Origin: Pseudomonas vancouverensis | Lineage (GTDB): Bacteria > Pseudomonadota > Gammaproteobacteria > Pseudomonadales > Pseudomonadaceae | Length of the DNA: 32,986 bases | Direction of reading: 5' to 3' | Assembly (NCBI RefSeq): GCF_004348895.1 | Contig: NZ_RRZK01000004.1 | Coordinates: 1 to 32,986, forward strand | Part shown: positions 6,367 to 13,828 of the stretch, one piece after another | Layout: the number at the start of each line of letters is the position of its first letter | Numbering within the stretch: the first letter of the stretch is position 1 | Position numbers and translations under genes: made by a program | Notes under the pieces: generated by a model | Told to the model about the DNA's origin: nothing | Database searches by the model: none | Seen by the model: only the letters and a program-made list of their open reading frames with translations

Positions 6367-7221
6367 ATGAATGAGCTGGCTCTTTTCGCAGGCTCTGGTG
6401 GCGGAATACTCGGAGGCCACCTCCTCGGGTGGCGCACCGTCTGCGCCGTTGAGCGTGATGCCTACTCAGCACAAGTTCTGGCGCAACGACAAAACGATCG
6501 AGCCCTCCCAACTTTCCCGATTTGGTCTGACGTGTGCAGTTTTGACGGAGGACCATGGCGCGGCCTTGTTGACGTGGTTTCTGGCGGATTCCCGTGTCAG
6601 GACATTTCAGCTGCCGGGACTGGCGCTGGGATCGACGGAGCGCGGTCTGGGCTCTGGCGTGAAATGGCGCGAATCATCGGCGAGGTACGACCTGAACTCG
6701 TCTACCTGGAAAACTCACCTCTACTTGTGGGAAGAGGACTTGCACTGGTCCTCAGTGACCTTGCCGAAATGGGGTATGATGCGCAGTGGTGCATTATTTC
6801 AGCATCCGACTGCGGAGCGCCCCATCAGCGGGACCGGATCTGGCTTGTTGCCCACGCCATTGGCGGGAGACTGTCGGCGCGGGGATTGCCCATCGGAACG
6901 CAGCGGCGGATCACAGAGCGTCCACAAACAGGAAGCAGGTGGTCACCACATTCGGTTGAGGGATGCCGTTCACACATGGCCGACGCCCTGTGCGAGCGCG
7001 AGCAAGGGCTCCTCTCCGAACGCACTGACGCGCAAGTCCGGAAAGAGTCGAGCCAACGACCGAATCGACCACGCGGTGATGGCTTCCGACGGTGGCCAGC
7101 TGAACCCGGAATGGGTCGAGTGGCTCATGGGGTGGCCAATCGGGTGGACCGAATTAAAGCCCTTGGAAATGGACAAGTTCCACGAGTGGCAGTGGCAGCA
7201 TTCAAACTGCTAGCCAACTAG
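6367..7221 (+). CDS. Phage-type DNA (cytosine-5) methyltransferase
   Basis: A 284-residue enzyme expected to transfer a methyl group from S-adenosylmethionine to C5 of cytosine. Motif I is LFAGSGGGILGG (residues 6-17), motif IV GGFPCQDISAAG with catalytic Cys77, motif VI is ENSP (Glu115) in place of the usual ENV, and motif VIII QRDRIW (from Gln154). A target-recognition region follows. RIKALGNGQVP near the end is motif X, so the enzyme is complete. ATG at 6367 follows GGAGG by only four bases. No restriction enzyme gene is nearby, so it is probably an orphan phage enzyme that protects or marks DNA. Almost the whole gene is also open in the +1 frame. Confidence 0.88.
   Translation: MNELALFAGSGGGILGGHLLGWRTVCAVERDAYSAQVLAQRQNDRALPTFPIWSDVCSFDGGPWRGLVDVVSGGFPCQDISAAGTGAGIDGARSGLWREMARIIGEVRPELVYLENSPLLVGRGLALVLSDLAEMGYDAQWCIISASDCGAPHQRDRIWLVAHAIGGRLSARGLPIGTQRRITERPQTGSRWSPHSVEGCRSHMADALCEREQGLLSERTDAQVRKESSQRPNRPRGDGFRRWPAEPGMGRVAHGVANRVDRIKALGNGQVPRVAVAAFKLLAN
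6371..7213 (+). CDS. Overlapping +1-frame protein within the methyltransferase gene
   Basis: A 280-residue frame lies wholly inside the methyltransferase gene. Its ATG is four bases after the methyltransferase ATG and eight bases after GGAGG, the better spacing of the two. It begins MSWLFSQALVAEYSEATSS, contains KFWRNDKTIEPSQLSRFGLT and WPTPCASASKG, and ends LNPEWVEWLMGWPIGWT plus a short tail. I recall stand-alone phage proteins with these same motifs, which argues against a chance frame, but no biochemical role is known to me. The alternative is that the family is itself a repeated annotation of shadow frames of such methyltransferases. Confidence 0.5.
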   Translation: MSWLFSQALVAEYSEATSSGGAPSAPLSVMPTQHKFWRNDKTIEPSQLSRFGLTCAVLTEDHGAALLTWFLADSRVRTFQLPGLALGSTERGLGSGVKWRESSARYDLNSSTWKTHLYLWEEDLHWSSVTLPKWGMMRSGALFQHPTAERPISGTGSGLLPTPLAGDCRRGDCPSERSGGSQSVHKQEAGGHHIRLRDAVHTWPTPCASASKGSSPNALTRKSGKSRANDRIDHAVMASDGGQLNPEWVEWLMGWPIGWTELKPLEMDKFHEWQWQHSNC

Positions 7222-7240
7222 CACTCTAAAGCATAAATCT

Positions 7241-8335
7241 TCAGCGTGGAACTAGGGCTCTTTCAATAACTACGCTTTCAAATGCATTTGATAGCACTAC
7301 ATCGTCAACCAGAACGGGCTCGACATCGTCAACAGACGCATCAGAGGGATTCAGCTCATCAAATAGAATTGAGAGCCCAACCTCCAAAGTCTTCTTGTAT
7401 TTTCTCTGAACCTTAAATCTTTCGACTACATCAAGTGTATTGAGCGCACTGTCTGGAGACACATAATCAGTCAAAGTTGTTTCGGTCGTCCATACTTCAA
7501 AATCAAAATCGACGCCTACACCTGCTGTACCTTCATCAACAAAGTATACAGCTTCATTCTTTGGAGCAATATTCTTCACAGAAAATTCGAATTTTTCAAT
7601 AGTTGTGTTCGGCGATGAAGTGGACACAACAAACTCAACATTATTTAAAAACTCACGGACATCTGAATCAAAATTCCTAAGGACGGCTTTGAGAGCTTGA
7701 TGTGCGGCTCTGCTAGATGCCTCTGCAATGGTGCGCGAGACCATTTCGAGATAGTCACCCAATCCCGCGACATAGATCAACTGTGGGTTAGCTTGGCAAA
7801 ACTCTTTCATATCGTTGTCTAAACTCACAACATAGATAGGCTTTCCTAGGCTGTTGCTTCTTTCCAGCAAAGACTCCAAAACAAAAGCATCACTAAATTC
7901 TTTAGGCTTCTCATTACTGAATGGTGGCAACTTAGAAAAATAATTTTCAAATACTCGCTCAGCTACGGAACCGCTTACCGAAAACACCTCAACACGAGTA
8001 GCAGATTTGAAATCATTAAACTTAGAAAGCAATTCATCACGCACGCCATCCACGTCAATTTTTTTGAAAAAAACCGTTTTTTCATATGAACTAGAATTCC
8101 GAAGAATCATCGCTTTAGATTGAAAACTTTGTAGAGCGCTTACTGACTCTCGAATCTTATTCTCAATATGTTTTTCTACTTCTTTGACAGTCACCGACGC
8201 AATCAACAGAGTGATATCTTCATCCAGGAAGTTGTGAAGCGCCTGCATCTCCACGCTTTCAAAATTGAAGTTAGCTTTCTGATAAACACTAGTATCTATG
8301 AATACAAATTCAGATTTCAAAACCTCTTCACCCAC
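7241..8335 (-). CDS. PIN-domain protein (DUF4935-like), probable RNase
   Basis: A 364-residue protein. Residues about 10-190 form a PIN-like nuclease domain: FVFIDTSVYQ holds the first acidic residue, KEVEKHIENK the conserved Glu, EFSDAFVLESL and VSLDNDMKEFC the later Asp residues that bind metal. The C-terminal half looks beta-rich and is unassigned. PIN domains usually cut RNA and occur in toxins and defence proteins. The gene is plainly more AT-rich than its neighbours and uses A/T-ending codons, a sign of separate acquisition. It starts at GTG behind GAAGG and converges on the methyltransferase gene with only 19 bases between. No antitoxin-like partner is visible. Confidence 0.75.
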   Translation of the reverse strand: MGEEVLKSEFVFIDTSVYQKANFNFESVEMQALHNFLDEDITLLIASVTVKEVEKHIENKIRESVSALQSFQSKAMILRNSSSYEKTVFFKKIDVDGVRDELLSKFNDFKSATRVEVFSVSGSVAERVFENYFSKLPPFSNEKPKEFSDAFVLESLLERSNSLGKPIYVVSLDNDMKEFCQANPQLIYVAGLGDYLEMVSRTIAEASSRAAHQALKAVLRNFDSDVREFLNNVEFVVSTSSPNTTIEKFEFSVKNIAPKNEAVYFVDEGTAGVGVDFDFEVWTTETTLTDYVSPDSALNTLDVVERFKVQRKYKKTLEVGLSILFDELNPSDASVDDVEPVLVDDVVLSNAFESVVIERALVPR

Positions 8336-8600
8336 AGCAGCACCTTCGCATATCTAAATAAATTTTCGAGCAATGTCACTCGCGCCCCCTCCCCGAATCA
8401 TGCGTGAGCTAGCTCAGATTATACAGTTTGAGAGTCGGCTTCGATCTGGGAAAAGCCCACCCCGCCAGACACATTGAAGGAGATGTCGGAGTACAGCAAC
8501 TGTCGAGACGAACAATCAAACCTTAGCCAAGCTGCTCCACCTTCTTCATATCCCTATCCCACACAAGAGCCTGCCGGTGTACGGCTGGCGAGGAATTCCT

Positions 8601-9095
8601 ATGTCCGCAGTTCAGCGTTTTAACGAAGCAGCCAACGACGCGCTGGTCAATCTCAGTGAGCATTGCCTACCCGGCGCCAAACTGGCCTTGGTGCTATACA
8701 CACCGGGGGAGCCAGAGCGAGACATCGTCATTGAAGACCAGGGCATGGACCGTAACGAGTTTGTCAGCGCGTTGCGCTGGCGCGGCCTGAGCATCGACGG
8801 CGACAACACCTACAAGCGCGACCTGCTAGAAGCAACCGTAGGCGCCATGGCAATGGGCGTGCAAAACAACAACCCTTCGCCAGCCGGGCACTGGGCACAG
8901 CGCTTTTGGGATATCGGGCGGGCCGAGCGAGCGCTGACGGAAGAGTTGGTCGCGGCGCTCAAACTCACCCGCGAGAACCTACGAGCCTGCCAAGCAACCA
9001 TCCACCTGTGTGGTGGTTTCGATCCTGCCTATGTGACCGAGGCCCAGGCCGCGATGAAGATCGCCGAAGCCGCTCTCGCAAAAGCCAACCAATAA
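8601..9095 (+). CDS. Prophage hypothetical protein
   Basis: A 164-residue protein starts MSAVQRFNEAANDAL. ATG at 8601 is chosen over the upstream frame start at 8577 because GAGGA sits six bases before it. It is soluble, acidic in the first half, and helical in the last 60 residues (ERALTEELVAALKLTRENL). No catalytic motif is seen. The position just inside the integrase module is typical for accessory phage genes. The 265-base gap upstream (8336-8600) must hold its promoter and that of the PIN gene; I see no strong pair there. Confidence 0.6.
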   Translation: MSAVQRFNEAANDALVNLSEHCLPGAKLALVLYTPGEPERDIVIEDQGMDRNEFVSALRWRGLSIDGDNTYKRDLLEATVGAMAMGVQNNNPSPAGHWAQRFWDIGRAERALTEELVAALKLTRENLRACQATIHLCGGFDPAYVTEAQAAMKIAEAALAKANQ

Positions 9096-9132
9096 TCACC
9101 TTCTGCCGTCACGCGCGGCATGGAACATCATC

Positions 9133-9369
9133 ATGGAAATTCAAAGTGAAACTCTTGCTGAAGAAGAGCTGGCCGCTATCACGGGCTATCAAATCCCTTC
9201 TCGTCAGCTTGGATGGCTCAATCAAAATGGCTGGAAGTACGTGCTGACAGGAGCGCGGCGTCCCGTCGTAGGTCGGGTATATGCCCGAATGAAGTTGGCC
9301 GGGGTAAAGCCCTCGGCAGAAAATGTTGCGGCCGAGGCTTGGTCGTTGGACTTGTCACGAGTGGGGTAA
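9133..9369 (+). CDS. DUF4224-like protein next to the integrase
   Basis: A 78-residue protein. LAEEELAAITGYQIPSRQ and LGWLNQNGWKY match the pattern of DUF4224, a family of small proteins encoded directly before phage integrases. These are suspected to act as excisionase-like helpers, from position and a possible winged-helix fold. The gene ends three bases before the integrase start, so the two are probably translated from one message. Confidence 0.75.
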   Translation: MEIQSETLAEEELAAITGYQIPSRQLGWLNQNGWKYVLTGARRPVVGRVYARMKLAGVKPSAENVAAEAWSLDLSRVG

Positions 9370-9372
9370 GGA

Positions 9373-10440
9373 ATGCGCCCAAGAAAGGCAGCAAATAGGG
9401 ACCTACCGCCTCGGATGATCCGTCGGGTCAGGACACTGAAAAGCGGTGTGCAGTGGGTGGGGTATTACTATGACGGGAGGGATGAAACGGGAAAGAGAAA
9501 GGAAATCTCTCTTGGGAGTGACTTGGACATTGCCAAAGCTGAATGGGCGAAACTCGACTGCAAGCCAGTGCCCGCAAAGAACACCCTGTTGAGTAAAGTG
9601 TTTGACCGCTACGAAGCAGAGATCATCCCTGGTAAGAAGCCCAGAACCCAGAAAGACAACCTGCTCTCACTAAAGCAGCTCAGGAAGGCGTTCAGTGATG
9701 CACCGATCAACGCGGTGACGCCTCAGGCAATCGCGCAGTACCGCGATAAGCGAACCGGGAAGGTCCGGGCAAACCGAGAAATTTCTCTTCTTTCGCACAT
9801 CTACAACATCGCCAGGGAATGGGGCATCACCGATAGAGAGAACCCCGCCTCTGGTGTTCGCAAGAACAAAGAAACACCTCGCGACTTCTACGCCGATGCG
9901 ACCATCTGGAACGCTGTTTACGGGGCGGCTTCGCTCGAGCTGAAGGACGCCATGGACCTGGCTTATTTCACTGCTCAGCGACCGGCCGACGTTCTGTCCA
10001 TGCGTGCCACAGATGTAGTCGACAGCTTTCTGCAAGTCGCCCAAGGCAAGACCTCAAAGAAACTGCGCATTCGACTCGACGCAGGGGAAGCCATAAATGG
10101 CCTTGGTGAGTTGATTGAGCGTCTGCTGGAGCAGCGGAAAGCGCGCGCCGTCCGGAATCCCTATCTGATTGTCACCGAGGACGGCCGGCGAGTGACCGCG
10201 GCGATGCTTCGTCTACGTTTCGACGATGCGCGCAATGTGGCAATCGCCAAAGCCCTGGAGAATGAAGACCCGCAACTTGCGGCCAGCATCCGACAGTTCC
10301 AGTTCAGGGACATTCGGCCAAAGGCGGCGAGTGAAATTGACGACCTGGGACATGCGAGTCGCCTTCTCGGTCACACCGACAAGCGCATCACTGAAACGGT
10401 TTATCGACGGGTTGGCGAGATCGTAAAACCCACGAGATGA
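9373..10440 (+). CDS. int: Tyrosine-type phage integrase
   Basis: A 355-residue site-specific recombinase. The N-terminal part (to about 170) holds the arm and core binding domains; the catalytic domain has Arg203 (AQRPADVL), the lysine region GKTSKK (226-230), RDIRPKAA with Arg315, His334 (LLGHTD) and the nucleophile Tyr344 (TVYRRVG). The usual His of the HxxR box is Arg312, a substitution I recall from other phage integrases. The gene reads towards the tRNA-Ser fragment, 127 bases beyond its stop, so the att site is the 3' half of that tRNA. All catalytic residues are present and the gene is probably functional. Confidence 0.93.
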   Translation: MRPRKAANRDLPPRMIRRVRTLKSGVQWVGYYYDGRDETGKRKEISLGSDLDIAKAEWAKLDCKPVPAKNTLLSKVFDRYEAEIIPGKKPRTQKDNLLSLKQLRKAFSDAPINAVTPQAIAQYRDKRTGKVRANREISLLSHIYNIAREWGITDRENPASGVRKNKETPRDFYADATIWNAVYGAASLELKDAMDLAYFTAQRPADVLSMRATDVVDSFLQVAQGKTSKKLRIRLDAGEAINGLGELIERLLEQRKARAVRNPYLIVTEDGRRVTAAMLRLRFDDARNVAIAKALENEDPQLAASIRQFQFRDIRPKAASEIDDLGHASRLLGHTDKRITETVYRRVGEIVKPTR

Positions 10441-10567
10441 CGCCAGATTCGTTTCCGCAAGCAGAACGCCGCCCCTTGATTCTAGCGGCCTACAGAGCAT
10501 TGAAAAATGCTCACTTGCGGAAGCGATTGATAACTAAGCATATGAAATACAAAGCTTATTCTTCGGA

Positions 10568-10623
10568 CTTGAAAACCGTCGACTGTAACAGGTCCATGAG
10601 TTCGAATCCCATCGCCTCCGCCA
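10568..10623 (+). other. Attachment site: displaced 3' half of tRNA-Ser(UGA)
   Basis: The stretch begins in an anticodon loop, CTTGAAA with anticodon TGA, and continues through a long variable arm and the T loop TTCGAAT to the acceptor strand CGCCTCC, G and CCA. The five bases before the loop (TCGGA) cannot pair fully with ACCGT, so identity to the tRNA starts at the anticodon loop, as expected for a crossover there. No 5' half is present. The T stem has one A/C mismatch, suggesting decay of an unused copy. The intact tRNA should be at the left end of the element. Confidence 0.88.
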
Positions 10624-10630
10624 TCTTTAT

Positions 10631-10664
10631 ACGACAAAGCCCTGATTTTTCAGGGCTTTGTCGT
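10631..10664 (+). terminator. Terminator-like hairpin left behind from the original tRNA-Ser gene
   Basis: A perfect 15-bp stem (ACGACAAAGCCCTGA and its complement) with a TTTT loop begins seven bases after the tRNA CCA. It is probably the native terminator of the tRNA gene that was split by integration. The T tract is short. Confidence 0.75.
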
Positions 10665-11056
10665 TTCTGGGGTTTGGCGAAATGCGCCAGCGCCGGAATG
10701 TGTTCCATTTACCAAACCGCTTTTTCCTGGCACCTGGCGTCCTGCCAACCGTTAAAAAACCTTCATGAACCCCCTGCCCTGCCGCCCTCATAAACGCCTT
10801 GCTCGACTGACGAAACGCGAGCCAGGGTGACCCTGCTGATCGCCCATCAGGTGAACTGTGTGCCTGCGAACTGATGTACGCCCTCGACCTGCCCTCCTCC
10901 CGACTGCCGGCCGCGCCTGGCAGATGTAAGGTCTGCACCCTTCGTTTTGTGCCAATAAATCGATAACTCCAGCATTCTGCCGGGTGCCTCCCGGCATTTT
11001 GCCCACCGATAATGGACTTACAACAACAAAGGGGCTAACCCCGGGGTATGTAAGCC
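10665..11056. promoter_or_regulatory. Upstream region of the ABC transporter operon, with a hairpin at 10978-11000
   Basis: The 392 bases hold no convincing gene. A 7-bp stem (TGCCGGG with CCCGGCA) followed by TTTT lies at 10978-11000, 56 bases before the permease start, and could be a weak terminator or attenuator. GGGGCTAACCCC (11031-11042) is another short palindrome just before the start. No clear sigma-70 or sigma-54 promoter was found. Confidence 0.4.
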
Positions 11057-12022
11057 ATGTACAAGGACCATATCGTCAAGGCGCGCATGACTGACAGCGT
11101 GATGTTCATGGGGACCGTCGCTGCCGTCATCTTCATCATCACGCTGGTCTGCGGTGTGGGTGAAGGTCGCCTGTCCAATCTGATGGGGCCGATCGTCCTC
11201 GACTTGCATGCGCCGCTGGCGCGGGACATCGCGGTGGGCGGCACACTCACCGTCACCGTGGTTTTGAATCTGTTCATCCTTGGCCGTTTTCCGTTGAAGG
11301 CGCAGATCATTACGGTCTGGTGCGAACTGCTGGTGCTGTTCCTGCTGTTCTTCGACACCTTCAACCTTTCCTACAGTTTCATCGCCACCAAAGTCGGCTT
11401 CATGATTACTCAAGGGGTGTTCACGACCGTCTATGTGTCGGCGATTTCGATTGCCATCGCCTTTGTCCTGGCGTTGCTCGGCGCGACAGCCCGCCTGTCC
11501 TCCAACGGTTTCGCCATCGCCATTGCGAGTTTCTATACCTCGTTTTTCCGCGGTGTCCCGCTGCTCATTCAGATCTACCTGATCTACCTGGGCATTCCGC
11601 AGTTGGGTTATGTGGTCGGCGCCGTCCCGGCAGGGATCCTGGCGCTCTCGCTGTGCTATGGCGCCTATATGACGGAAATCTTCCGGGCAGGCATCAGCAG
11701 CATTTCCCGCGGGCAATGGGAAGCCTCTCGGGCGATTGGCCTGAGCCCCTTTCAAACCATGACCCGGGTCATCCTCCCGCAGTCCATGCGCCTGATCATT
11801 CCGCCAACCGGCAATCAGTTCATCTCGATGCTCAAGGACAGTTCCCTGGTGTCGGTGATCGGGGTCTGGGAGCTGATGTTCCTGGCGCGAACCCAGGGCC
11901 GCGCCGAATTCCGCCACCTGGAAATGCTGATTACCGCAGCTGTGCTCTATTGGCTGCTGTCAATCGTGCTGGAAACCGTGCAGTCCCGTCTGGAAAAGCA
12001 TTTCAACCGCGCCCACCGCTGA
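11057..12022 (+). CDS. Polar amino-acid type ABC transporter permease
   Basis: A 321-residue inner-membrane protein of the HisM/GlnP type. The first 110 residues add two or three extra hydrophobic segments to the usual domain of about 210 residues. The permease core starts near GVFTTVYVSAISIAIAFVLA. The EAA loop that touches the ATPase is WEASRAIGLSPFQTMTRVILP (about 225-245). It is the first gene of an operon with an ATPase 15 bases downstream and a binding protein. A single permease suggests a homodimer. The substrate is unknown; the oxidase gene downstream suggests an amine or amino-acid derivative. It is the first host gene after the prophage. Confidence 0.88.
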   Translation: MYKDHIVKARMTDSVMFMGTVAAVIFIITLVCGVGEGRLSNLMGPIVLDLHAPLARDIAVGGTLTVTVVLNLFILGRFPLKAQIITVWCELLVLFLLFFDTFNLSYSFIATKVGFMITQGVFTTVYVSAISIAIAFVLALLGATARLSSNGFAIAIASFYTSFFRGVPLLIQIYLIYLGIPQLGYVVGAVPAGILALSLCYGAYMTEIFRAGISSISRGQWEASRAIGLSPFQTMTRVILPQSMRLIIPPTGNQFISMLKDSSLVSVIGVWELMFLARTQGRAEFRHLEMLITAAVLYWLLSIVLETVQSRLEKHFNRAHR

Positions 12023-12037
12023 ATCAGGAGCCTCAGG

Positions 12038-12808
12038 ATGACCCAGTTGCAAGCTTCAACAGCCCCTGCCCCGAGCTCCGCCATTTCGATTCGCGACCTG
12101 CATAAATGGTACGGCGACTTTCATGTTCTCGATGGCATCGACCTGCACATTGCCAACGGCGAGATAGTGGTGGTCTGCGGTCCTTCAGGGTCCGGCAAGT
12201 CGACCTTGATTCGCTGCATGAACCTGCTGGAAGACTTCCAGAAAGGCAGCGTGTTCATCGAAGGCAAGGAACTGACCCGCAATGCAGCCTGCGTGGCCGG
12301 CATCCGTCGTCAGGTCGGCATGGTGTTCCAGCAGTTCAACCTGTTCCCGCACATGACGGTGCTGGAAAACCTGATGCTCGGGCCACGCCTGGTGAGCAAG
12401 CTCGGAGAGGCCGAGGCACGGGCATTGGCCTGCGAGTACCTGGAGCGCGTGCGCATCGGCAACCAGGCGGACAAATACCCTGGCCAGCTTTCCGGTGGAC
12501 AGCAGCAACGCGTGGCCATCGCCCGCGCCCTGTGCATGCGACCGCGCATCATGCTGTTCGACGAGCCCACCTCCGCGCTTGACCCCGAGATGGTCAAGGA
12601 GGTGCTGGATGTCATGGGTGAACTGGCCCACGACGGCATCACGATGGTCTGCGTGACCCACGAGATGGGATTCGCCCGGCGCGTCGCCGACCGGATCATC
12701 TTCATGGACCAGGGCCGCATCATCGAGCAAGCCAGGCCCGACGAGTTTTTTGATAACCCGCAGCACCCGCGCGCTCGGGAGTTTCTTTCACAGATTCTCA
12801 GCCACTGA
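12038..12808 (+). CDS. Amino-acid ABC transporter ATPase (GlnQ/HisP type)
   Basis: A 256-residue cytoplasmic ATPase that powers the permease encoded before it. Walker A is GPSGSGKST (48-56), the Q loop is in [11 protein letters not shown], the signature LSGGQQQ begins at 151, Walker B is [13 protein letters not shown] (171-183) and the switch His is in VTHEMG (His208). All ATPase motifs are intact and the length is normal for the family. AGGAG lies before the start. Confidence 0.92.
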   Translation: MTQLQASTAPAPSSAISIRDLHKWYGDFHVLDGIDLHIANGEIVVVCGPSGSGKSTLIRCMNLLEDFQKGSVFIEGKELTRNAACVAGIRRQVGMVFQQFNLFPHMTVLENLMLGPRLVSKLGEAEARALACEYLERVRIGNQADKYPGQLSGGQQQRVAIARALCMRPRIMLFDEPTSALDPEMVKEVLDVMGELAHDGITMVCVTHEMGFARRVADRIIFMDQGRIIEQARPDEFFDNPQHPRAREFLSQILSH

Positions 12809-12883
12809 GAAGTACGACGCAGCGTCCGAAGTCATCGACAAAAACAACAAGAACCCGCACTCAGTACACCTGGAGGTTTACCC

Positions 12884-13723
12884 ATGATCTCGATTACTCG
12901 CCTGTTCACCGCAGCCGCTGTCGCCACGGCCGTCACCCTCGGCACAAGCGCCGCCTGGGCCGGTGCGACCCTTGACCGCATCCATGACACCAAGGTGATC
13001 AAGGTGGCCACGGCCGCCAACTGGCCGCCGCAATCGTTCCTCGGCCCGGACAACCAGCTGCAAGGTTTCGATATCGATGTTGCCAATGAAATCGGCCGAC
13101 GCCTGGGGAGCAAGACCGATTTCGTCACCCCCGAATACGGGATCATCACCGCCGGGCGCTGGTCGAACCGCTGGGACCTGTCGGTGGGTTCGATGACGCC
13201 CACCACCGAGCGTGCCCGGGTGCTCGACTTCCCGGCGATTTATTACTACACGCCTTATGTGTTCGCCGTGCACAAGGATGCCGCCGTGACCAAGGCGGCG
13301 GACCTCAACGACAAGATCATCGGCGTCGAAGCCGGCACCACGTCGGAGGACTATATCAATCGTCGTCTCAAGATCGACGCGGCCAACGTGCCGGCGTTCA
13401 CCTACGACGTCACCCCTGGCGAGGTGAAGACCTATGGCGACAGCATGGGCCCGCTGGATGATCTGCGCATGGGCAACGGTGTCAGGCTGAACGCCACCTT
13501 GTCCGCACTGCCCACCGTCGTCGCCGCGATCAAGAACGGCTACCCGATCGCTCGGGTCGAAGGCAAACCCGCCTATTACGAGCCGTTGGCCATTGCCGTG
13601 GACAAAGGCGATGAGGCGTTCAACAGCGCGCTGACCAAGATCGTTGCCGACATGAAAGCCGACGGCACACTCAAGCAACTCTCCGAGAAGTGGTACGGCG
13701 CCGATCTCACTGCCGTTCAGTAA
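12884..13723 (+). CDS. Periplasmic amino-acid-type substrate-binding protein
   Basis: A 279-residue protein with a signal peptide (MISITRLFTAAAVATAV, cut near AAWA-GAT). The mature part is a family 3 binding protein: KVIKVATAANWPPQSFLG opens lobe 1, WDLSVGSMTPTTERARVLDF is the typical central motif, and EAGTTSEDYINRR starts lobe 2. It captures substrate in the periplasm for the permease and ATPase upstream. GGAGG stands nine bases before the ATG. Between its stop and the oxidase start is a 105-base gap without a terminator, so the oxidase may share the transcript. Confidence 0.9.
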   Translation: MISITRLFTAAAVATAVTLGTSAAWAGATLDRIHDTKVIKVATAANWPPQSFLGPDNQLQGFDIDVANEIGRRLGSKTDFVTPEYGIITAGRWSNRWDLSVGSMTPTTERARVLDFPAIYYYTPYVFAVHKDAAVTKAADLNDKIIGVEAGTTSEDYINRRLKIDAANVPAFTYDVTPGEVKTYGDSMGPLDDLRMGNGVRLNATLSALPTVVAAIKNGYPIARVEGKPAYYEPLAIAVDKGDEAFNSALTKIVADMKADGTLKQLSEKWYGADLTAVQ

Positions 13724-13828
13724 AACCACGCGCAGTCATACGCCGAGCAATCAACCCGAGCATCGCAGGCGCCCGTTTTCCAACGTGGCGCGCTGCCGGC
13801 CTGCGCCGAAAAAAGGACAACGGACTTC

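Larger units (their letters stand above)
1..10623. mobile_element. Lambda-like prophage, integrase-side end (left end outside the window)
   Basis: The segment combines an O-like replication gene, a Cro-like/CI-like divergent switch, many short closely packed genes, an orphan C5 methyltransferase, a DUF4224 protein and a tyrosine integrase. It ends at a displaced 3' half of a serine tRNA. No head, tail or lysis genes are in the window; if present they lie to the left. Gene order from the integrase inward (integrase, DUF4224, cargo, regulators, replication) is what is known for Pseudomonas lambdoid prophages. It could instead be a satellite or a decayed prophage; the window cannot settle that. 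The right boundary is set by the tRNA fragment. Confidence 0.88.

Noticed and set aside
6367..7221. A restriction-modification system
   Set aside because: No endonuclease-like gene adjoins the methyltransferase; the PIN gene next to it is an RNase-type fold in opposite orientation.
10568..10623. A complete tRNA gene before the hairpin at 10631
   Set aside because: Only the 3' half is present; the bases before the anticodon loop do not form the D arm or acceptor strand.
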